Below are positions 58,604-64,000 of a stretch of DNA of 64,000 bases, piece by piece. The position numbers and the translations under genes were made by a program. The stretch is from Yersinia bercovieri ATCC 43970 (lineage in GTDB: Bacteria > Pseudomonadota > Gammaproteobacteria > Enterobacterales > Enterobacteriaceae). Under the pieces are notes generated by a model. That model did not search any database. It worked only from the letters and a program-made list of their open reading frames with translations, and was not told the DNA's origin. Every line of letters begins with the position of its first letter. Positions within the stretch are counted from its first letter, which is position 1. The DNA lies in assembly GCF_013282745.1 (NCBI RefSeq), contig NZ_CP054044.1, forward strand, positions 1,178,001 through 1,242,000, written 5' to 3'.

Positions 58604-60712
58604 CTACTTTTTCTGCTTTATTTTTTGCAGCAATGGCGTGCACTGATTAGCCTCTGCTTCACTGGGGGAGATCAGCGCCAGCAATGCGGCGGCAGGGGTT
58701 AGCGCCACCCCTAACACGGCGGCAATAGCACCTCGGGCGATTAATGGCCCGGCTTTTACACCCGCATCCGGCTGCTTAAATGTGCCTTTCACATAGAGCG
58801 GGGAGCGTAGGGTCAGAATACGCAGCCCTTTGCTTTCTGGATTGATGGTTAGATCCAGCCGTTCGGTCGCGAAGTTAATATTACCGGTAATGCTGATCAT
58901 GGCGTTTTCGGTATCAACCACAAACAGGCGTGGGGTGGCTAACCCATTGCGCAGCTGAATATCAGCCACCGCGCAGTTAATCTTCACCTCATCGTCACCA
59001 AACAACTTCGCCACCAGATAGTTACCCACATTCAGGCCAAGCAACTCCATCAAGCTACGGCTGATCAACCCTTGATTCAACAGTAAGCGCAGACTGCCAT
59101 TACTGGTTGCCAGTAGCGCGGCCACCGAGTTGCCGGTCGCGGTAAAGGATGCATCGCCATTCAACTGCCCCAAGCTGTTACGCATTGCTTTTACCTGTGG
59201 CAATAGCGCCTTCAATTGCAGCCGGCGGGCATGTAAATCCACTTTACCCTGCATGGGATCTTTATTGCCATTCAGCCGTAACGTGGCATTCAGGCTCCCT
59301 CCCGCCATGCCGAAACGCAGTGGATCAAGCAATAACTCGCCACTATTCAGCACCACGTGGGTCGATAGATCATTTAGGGGTAATGACTTATCGCGCTCGA
59401 TACGTTTCGCGGTATAGGTGACATCGGCATCCATCACCCCCCAGCTTTTGGTATCAAACTTTTCAGTCGGCAAGACCTTATTCGCGGGTTGCCGGTTTCG
59501 CTCGCCACGCCTGGCTTTTTCCTGATTGGAATCCGCCCCAATCAATGGCGCTAAATCAGCAAAGCGCAATTTTTCTGACGACATGTTGCCGGTTAATTTT
59601 GGCCGTGGCTGACTGGCGGTATAGGTCAGATTGCCGTGAATATCACTGTCGCCAATTTTACCGTTAAAGTTTTCATAGCGATAAACCGCGCCATCGGCTT
59701 GCTTGAGACTCGCCACTAAGCGGCCATCGGTGTTGTAAGGCGGAGTGGCGGGCAGTAACACGCCGATCAGCGGGTAGAGGTTGTCCAGACTGGCACCTGA
59801 GAATTTCAGTTGCAGATCCAGCCCCGCCAGATTACCGGGGTCAGTTAAGGTGCCCGCCACCGCCACACGAGTAGATCCAGAGCGCAGATCAGCCTGCAAT
59901 GGGAATGGCCGACTCGCATCACTCATCGACAACATCCCACCCATCTTACCGCTGCCGGTCAGTGACTGCCCCTGATACTTGCCGTCAATCTTCCAGCCAA
60001 AAACATAATCTGCCGTGTTGCTTTGTGCACTATCGGCAGGCGGCTGACCCTTTTTCTCAGTACTTGACCCCGTCACCTCAGCAAAGGGCAAGGGCTTCCC
60101 CAGAGGATCAATCACGGCGTGCAGATCCGCTTTCAGCATGGCATCGTTTAGACTTATCGCGCCACGATCAAAGACGATATCGTCGATATTGACCGACCAG
60201 GAGGAGGGCTGCTCACCCTCCTTCGGGCTATTGGCCAGATTAAACGTCCAGTTATTCTTACCATTAGCCAGCCGTAGTAGGTTGGCATCTGGCTGCGTCA
60301 GCCAGATACGGGGTATCCAGACCTCTTTCGCCAGTAAGGCTAAGGGGGCGATGCTGGCATCAACCCGTTTTAGGGTGACCATTTCGCCTGCAGGGAACGC
60401 CGTGGCAGCTATTTTATCGTCTGCCGTTTTATCACTGACCAGTTCCGGCGGATTGCCCAGAACCAGATCTTCTGCATGGATATTCGGCCAGGGGACCCAA
60501 CCGCGCCAACCCGGCTCATCGCTTTTTCGTGACCAATCGACACCCAGATTGCCCCGGATAGCAAAAGGCCGTTGCAACTCGGCGGAGACTTTTTCGTTAA
60601 TCGTCGGCTTGAGGCGGTTCCAGTCGAAGGTCATAATAAGCACAACTGTTGCCGCCAATAGCAGCAGAATCAGGCCACCCACGCCTGTGAGTACTTTTCC
60701 GGTTTTGGTCAT
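58604..60712 (-). CDS. yhjG: AsmA-family protein YhjG
   Basis: AsmA-like proteins span the periplasm from an inner membrane anchor and are implicated in phospholipid transport to the outer membrane. The 702-residue product has an N-terminal membrane segment (VLTGVGGLILLLLAATVVLI), the AsmA N-terminal region, and the C-terminal AsmA domain (LNGDASFTATGNSVAALLATSNGSL, LVAKLFGDDEVKINCAVADI, LRSPLYVKGTFKQPD). E. coli YhjG has 691. GGAG precedes the ATG. A glycine/alanine-rich hydrophobic segment lies near the C-terminus. Confidence 0.93.
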   Translation of the reverse strand: MTKTGKVLTGVGGLILLLLAATVVLIMTFDWNRLKPTINEKVSAELQRPFAIRGNLGVDWSRKSDEPGWRGWVPWPNIHAEDLVLGNPPELVSDKTADDKIAATAFPAGEMVTLKRVDASIAPLALLAKEVWIPRIWLTQPDANLLRLANGKNNWTFNLANSPKEGEQPSSWSVNIDDIVFDRGAISLNDAMLKADLHAVIDPLGKPLPFAEVTGSSTEKKGQPPADSAQSNTADYVFGWKIDGKYQGQSLTGSGKMGGMLSMSDASRPFPLQADLRSGSTRVAVAGTLTDPGNLAGLDLQLKFSGASLDNLYPLIGVLLPATPPYNTDGRLVASLKQADGAVYRYENFNGKIGDSDIHGNLTYTASQPRPKLTGNMSSEKLRFADLAPLIGADSNQEKARRGERNRQPANKVLPTEKFDTKSWGVMDADVTYTAKRIERDKSLPLNDLSTHVVLNSGELLLDPLRFGMAGGSLNATLRLNGNKDPMQGKVDLHARRLQLKALLPQVKAMRNSLGQLNGDASFTATGNSVAALLATSNGSLRLLLNQGLISRSLMELLGLNVGNYLVAKLFGDDEVKINCAVADIQLRNGLATPRLFVVDTENAMISITGNINFATERLDLTINPESKGLRILTLRSPLYVKGTFKQPDAGVKAGPLIARGAIAAVLGVALTPAAALLALISPSEAEANQCTPLLQKIKQKK

Positions 60713-60976
60713 AGTAGCTCCATGCCAATAATCTGATAAATAACGCTAAATACACCGCCGGGAGCTGCTTGAACGCACGTCAGCTTGCGGTATTTTAGTC
60801 GAAATTTCAGTCAGGAAAATCGTTAAACGATTAATAATGCAGATTCAGAAGACTACACTAACCATAGTCGATGATGGGGCAGAGTCCATTATTTGGGCAG
60901 CTCAATGCGGTGACGCGAAGGAAGGCAACACGGGGAACCTAATGGTGGTGAAAAATAGGATGTTGTTGAGAAGGCA

Positions 60977-61768
60977 TTAGCCACAAAACAGCATAGGTAG
61001 CGTCTGCAATCGATCAAATGAAGTTGGACGGGAGAGGTAATAACCTTGCGCCGCCGCCGCGTCAGAGCGCTGCACCATGGCCCACTCCTGCGAGGTTTCG
61101 ACACCTTCCACAATCACTCCTTTACTGTAGCGATCCATTAAGGTGACTAGCGTGAAAAAGAGTTGGTTCCCGACATCACTCTCTTGCAACACGATAAACA
61201 GATCTCTGGCAACTTTGATGTATTCATAGCGCCAGCTAATGAATGAAGTGAAATTCGCCAGCCCACTACCAAAATCATCCAACCACAGTCGATCTGCTTC
61301 AGCAATGCGCGCAAAGGGGGTATCAAGGGAGGTATCAACATGCTCGAGTAATTCAAAACGAATGTAGGGCATGGCGTCGATGAGCACCTTGGCCTGCCTG
61401 TCATCCTGCATTGCCATCAGCGCCTGACCATCAATATTGATCGAAACCAGCACCGAGTGATGAACAAATATCGCGTGCCACTGCTTAATCATGTTCAGTT
61501 GCTCCAGCACCACATCCAAACGGTCGCGGATACTGATAGAACTGAAGTAATCTTCAGGGTTCAGACGGGTGTCTGGTGATGAGGGGTGAAAAACAGCCGT
61601 GAGCAACTCAATTGCCAGCAACGCCCCGGATGTGCGATAGATAGGTTGAAAAGTGTACCGACGCTGACATTGCCGCCAGAAGCTCTGCCCTTTATTACGA
61701 TCAATGGCGGCAAAGGATGGCGCAAGTAAACCTGATACTTTGTTAGTCATCATCAGTTTAGTCGCCAT
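60977..61768 (-). CDS. pdeH: Cyclic-di-GMP phosphodiesterase PdeH (YhjH)
   Basis: PdeH is a stand-alone EAL protein that lowers c-di-GMP and so favours flagellar motility. The 263-residue product aligns with E. coli YhjH (255) along its length. The EAL position reads AIELLTAV (Glu kept, ELL instead of EAL, as in E. coli YhjH). The metal/catalytic residues are present: SINIDGQAL (Asn), RFELLEHV (Glu), LWLDDFGSG (Asp-Asp), YEYIKVARDLF (Lys) and VIVEGVET (Glu). No sensory domain is present. The exact start is uncertain; two further ATG codons follow within seven codons. Confidence 0.92.
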   Translation of the reverse strand: MATKLMMTNKVSGLLAPSFAAIDRNKGQSFWRQCQRRYTFQPIYRTSGALLAIELLTAVFHPSSPDTRLNPEDYFSSISIRDRLDVVLEQLNMIKQWHAIFVHHSVLVSINIDGQALMAMQDDRQAKVLIDAMPYIRFELLEHVDTSLDTPFARIAEADRLWLDDFGSGLANFTSFISWRYEYIKVARDLFIVLQESDVGNQLFFTLVTLMDRYSKGVIVEGVETSQEWAMVQRSDAAAAQGYYLSRPTSFDRLQTLPMLFCG

Positions 61769-62007
61769 GTTTCAGGACATCAGACAGTAATGGCAGTGTG
61801 TATTGCCGCCAGTCCGCAGAGATCCGGTGGTAAAGGTGATTTCCTCTGGAGATGTTATCGACTCGTATGACCATAACTTTATATTGCGGCATGACAGATT
61901 CTTATTTCCAGATAGATTATGACCCCAGGTAGATGAGTTGGCGCGACACATTCAAGCCATCTATATTACTTAACTCAATAATGCCATTACTCTTAATGGA
62001 GATGAAT

Positions 62008-62208
62008 ATGCCTTATGTAAATATTAAAATTACCCGCGAAGGGGCGACGGCGGAACAGAAAAAACAGCTGATTGCTGGCGTCACGCAACTGTTAGTCGAT
62101 ACCTTGGGCAAAAACCCAGCAACAACCGTGGTGGTCATTGATGAAGTAGAGACCGATAACTGGGGCATTGGTGGTCAGAGTGTCACCGACCTACGAAAAT
62201 CGTCATAA
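62008..62208 (+). CDS. 4-oxalocrotonate tautomerase family protein
   Basis: This small tautomerase has 66 residues. Removal of the initiator Met exposes catalytic Pro1 in MPYVNIKITREGATAEQKKQ, and the family core TTVVVIDEVETDNWGIGG is present. GGAGATGAAT spaces the ATG at 62008, so earlier in-frame ATG codons are rejected. Such enzymes are hexamers that isomerise enols; the substrate here is unknown. It stands alone between pdeH and kdgK, followed by an 8-bp hairpin GGGAAACT/AGTTTCCC at 62225-62244. Confidence 0.92.
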   Translation: MPYVNIKITREGATAEQKKQLIAGVTQLLVDTLGKNPATTVVVIDEVETDNWGIGGQSVTDLRKSS

Positions 62209-62260
62209 TTCGGCTCAGAACAGTGGGAAACTTGTCAGTTTCCCAACCTACATCATAAAA

Positions 62261-62282
62261 AATTTAAAACGTCGTTTTAATA
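62261..62282. promoter_or_regulatory. Probable KdgR operator upstream of kdgK
   Basis: AATTTAAAACGTCGTTTTAA is a near-perfect palindrome. Its AAAC-N3-GTTT core matches the KdgR site (AATGAAACATTGTTTCATT type). It lies about 90 nt before kdgK, a usual KdgR target in pectin- or galacturonate-using enterobacteria. The outer positions deviate. Confidence 0.6.
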
Positions 62283-62366
62283 CTATTGACTCTAACTAAG
62301 CCAGCAGTGAGACTAGCCTAAACCACACCCATCACTGACACACATTCAGAAATAGGCCAGCTTTCC

Positions 62367-63311
62367 ATGACCAGCAAAAATATTGCCGTTATCGGCGAAT
62401 GCATGATTGAACTATCACAAAAAGGTTCCGACCTTAGCCGGGGTTTTGGCGGTGATACGCTGAATACAGCGGTGTATGTTGCACGTCAGGTTTCTGAGCA
62501 GGCCCTGAATGTGCATTACGTGACCGCACTGGGCACTGACAGCTTCAGCGAAGAGATGCTGACCGCCTGGCAGCAGGAGAAGATCCACACTGACCTTATT
62601 CAGCGTATGGATAATAAGTTGCCGGGGCTATATTTCATCGAAACCGACAGCACCGGTGAGCGCACCTTCTATTACTGGCGCAATGATGCCGCCGCCCGCT
62701 TCTGGCTGACCAGCCCGGCGGCAGACGAAATCTGCCAACGTCTGGAAAAATTTGATTATCTGTATCTCAGCGGTATCAGTCTGGCGATTCTGGACAGCGC
62801 TTCACGTCAGCGTTTACTGAAGTTGCTGCGCGCCTGCCGTGCTAATGGTGGCAAAGTTATCTTTGATAACAACTACCGCCCACGTCTGTGGCAGAGCAAG
62901 GAGGAGACGCAGGAAGCCTACCGTGACATGCTGGCCTGTACTGATATCGCCTTCCTGACACTGGATGATGAAGATATGCTGTGGGGCGAGAAGCCACTGG
63001 AGCAGGTGATTGATCGCACTCAAGCATTAGGCGTGAATGAGATTATTATCAAGCGGGGCGCGGATTCTTGCATCGTCTGGGTCAAAGAGGGCTTTGAAGC
63101 CCAGCAATATGATGTTCCGGCAGTCAAACTGCCGAAAGAGAGAGTCGTCGATACCACGGCCGCCGGGGACTCCTTCAGTGCCGGTTATCTGGCGGTTCGC
63201 CTGACCGGTGGCAGCGCCCACGACGCAGCAGTGCGTGGCCATTTAACCGCCAGCACAGTGATTCAGTATCGTGGTGCCATCATCCCACTGGCAGCCATGC
63301 CGGCGGTCTGA
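62367..63311 (+). CDS. kdgK: 2-keto-3-deoxygluconate kinase KdgK
   Basis: KdgK phosphorylates 2-keto-3-deoxygluconate to KDPG, feeding the Entner-Doudoroff aldolase. It acts in the cytoplasm (PfkB/ribokinase family). The 314-residue product begins MTSKNIAVIGECMIELSQKG and has the substrate-binding GGDTLNTAVYVARQ. The C-terminal signature DTTAAGDSFSAGYLAVRLTGG carries the catalytic Asp. E. coli KdgK has 309. A KdgR-like site precedes it. With gntK and the gluconate genes at 26-29 kb it gives a second sugar-acid entry point. Confidence 0.96.
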   Translation: MTSKNIAVIGECMIELSQKGSDLSRGFGGDTLNTAVYVARQVSEQALNVHYVTALGTDSFSEEMLTAWQQEKIHTDLIQRMDNKLPGLYFIETDSTGERTFYYWRNDAAARFWLTSPAADEICQRLEKFDYLYLSGISLAILDSASRQRLLKLLRACRANGGKVIFDNNYRPRLWQSKEETQEAYRDMLACTDIAFLTLDDEDMLWGEKPLEQVIDRTQALGVNEIIIKRGADSCIVWVKEGFEAQQYDVPAVKLPKERVVDTTAAGDSFSAGYLAVRLTGGSAHDAAVRGHLTASTVIQYRGAIIPLAAMPAV

Positions 63312-63454
63312 TTAGCTCAGCATCGAGTTCGAAGGGGCTAACGCACCTCGGGGCACTTCGGCGGTTTACACCGCTACGACCCCAACGGCACGCTTCCCCT
63401 TCGTTCAGCAATAGCCATCAATCGACCCGGAGCATAGCGCGCCGGGCGACTTAA

Positions 63455-64000
63455 TTACTGTGCCGTAGTGGGTGTCGGCGGTGCCGTTTCCGCAGCACTC
63501 ACCACTGGCACAGCATCCTCAGGCACCACGGTATGCGGCGTCATAATCGCGTTATACGCCTCCTGCAACACCTTCACATTCACCTCTGGCTCGCCTTTCG
63601 GTTGCGTCAGAATCAACGTGGTATCTTGCGATAGCTGCTGTTTCAGCTCCTGATTCAGCGCGGCGAGAGTCAAGCTAGACAAAAATGCCTGCCGAAGCTT
63701 CTGATACTGCTCTGGCGCGATATCAACCACGCCACTCTGTTGTGAACGCAGGCGTTGGCTCATCAGAATGTCGGTATCGGTTCGGGCATAGGTGGCAAAC
63801 AACTTGCTGAGCTGATCATTTTTCTGCGCCATCAATGCATCAAATTCCGCCTGACTCAGGCCATTGGTGCGTAATCCGGCCAGCTCGCGGGCAACAAAAC
63901 TCATCCCCGGCGTCAGATTCTCGGTCGGCGTATTCAAGTGAATAGCACATTGGGCGCGCTGATACTGCACCCGACAATCAAAGCCCAGCTTCAGGTTCTT
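63455..64000 (-). CDS. yhjJ: M16-family zinc peptidase-like protein YhjJ, C-terminal part
   Basis: Only the last 181 codons are in the window; the gene continues past the right edge. The visible part (MSFVARELAGLRTNGLSQAEFDALMAQ, LTLAALNQELKQQLSQDTTLILTQPKG) matches the C-terminal M16 domain of YhjJ, an inactive or divergent periplasmic peptidase homologue. It ends in a Pro/Thr-rich tail. The position next to kdgK, as in E. coli, supports the name. The HxxEH motif would lie outside the window. Confidence 0.85.
   Translation of the reverse strand, partial: KNLKLGFDCRVQYQRAQCAIHLNTPTENLTPGMSFVARELAGLRTNGLSQAEFDALMAQKNDQLSKLFATYARTDTDILMSQRLRSQQSGVVDIAPEQYQKLRQAFLSSLTLAALNQELKQQLSQDTTLILTQPKGEPEVNVKVLQEAYNAIMTPHTVVPEDAVPVVSAAETAPPTPTTAQ

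Noticed and set aside
63328..63405. CGAAGGGG/CCCCTTCG inverted segments between kdgK and yhjJ
   Set aside because: The arms are 58 bp apart with an internal GCGG/CCGC hairpin; it may be a degenerate repeat or terminator, but the evidence is too thin to call.
1..64000. CRISPR arrays, prophage, integrons, complete insertion sequences, tRNA or rRNA genes
   Set aside because: No regularly spaced direct repeats, transposase or integrase motifs, or tRNA/rRNA signatures were seen on either strand.

Overview
The window is chromosomal DNA of an enterobacterium, most likely a Yersinia of the enterocolitica/pseudotuberculosis type. Proteins along most of its length match the E. coli K-12 mal, glp, glg, asd, gnt, yhiN-pit-usp, rsmJ-prlC-rlmJ-gor and yhjD-yhjH-kdgK-yhjJ blocks in family, length and motifs. 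An ERIC repeat and moderate base composition fit Yersinia. The genus is inferred; no rRNA or tRNA gene is present to confirm it.

Layout. 1-5.8 kb: malQ (5' part only) and malP, divergent from the activator gene malT, with a MalT box and a CRP site between them. 5.8-7.7 kb: an AT-rich two-gene island with no E. coli counterpart; the larger product has an N-terminal tryptophan motif like that of Salmonella SPI-2 type III effectors. 7.8-12.2 kb: glpE, glpG, glpR and glpD, all on the same strand, with a palindrome-rich element of about 460 bp between glpR and glpD. 12.3-21.7 kb: the complete glycogen operon glgBXCAP. 22.2-25.5 kb: a BtsS-like sensor kinase without an adjacent response regulator, a 48-residue membrane peptide missed by size filters, and asd, which is broken by a one-base deletion in a G run. 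25.7-29.5 kb: yhgN, then gluconate genes gntK, gntT and gntR with a 28-bp perfect palindrome (double GntR operator) and a perfect CRP site. 29.5-31.3 kb: an ERIC element, yhhW (pirin), the Fur-controlled small RNA RyhB, and a yhhY remnant.

31.4-39.5 kb is the main accessory block: a five-gene chaperone-usher fimbrial operon, a short winged-helix protein, a possible tiny membrane peptide, and a MarT/FidL-like pair (membrane-anchored ToxR-type regulator and its single-pass partner). 39.7-46 kb returns to core genes: yhiN, pit, uspB, uspA, gdhA. 46.1-47.5 kb is a serralysin-type secreted metalloprotease with no transporter or inhibitor beside it. 47.5-53 kb: rsmJ, prlC, rlmJ, gor. 53-56.3 kb: a large autotransporter with a Thr/Asn/Gly-rich beta-helical passenger. 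56.7-64 kb: yhjD, cdh, yhjG, pdeH (EAL phosphodiesterase), a small tautomerase, kdgK behind a KdgR-like site, and the 3' part of yhjJ.

As a system, the core genes handle maltodextrin, glycerol-3-phosphate, glycogen and gluconate/ketodeoxygluconate use, with CRP, MalT, GlpR, GntR and KdgR-like sites visible. The accessory genes are mostly surface or secreted factors: fimbria, autotransporter, protease and candidate effector. The most promising undescribed items are the effector-like pair at 5.8-7.7 kb, the fimbria/ToxR-like regulatory cluster, and the two unannotated tiny membrane proteins.
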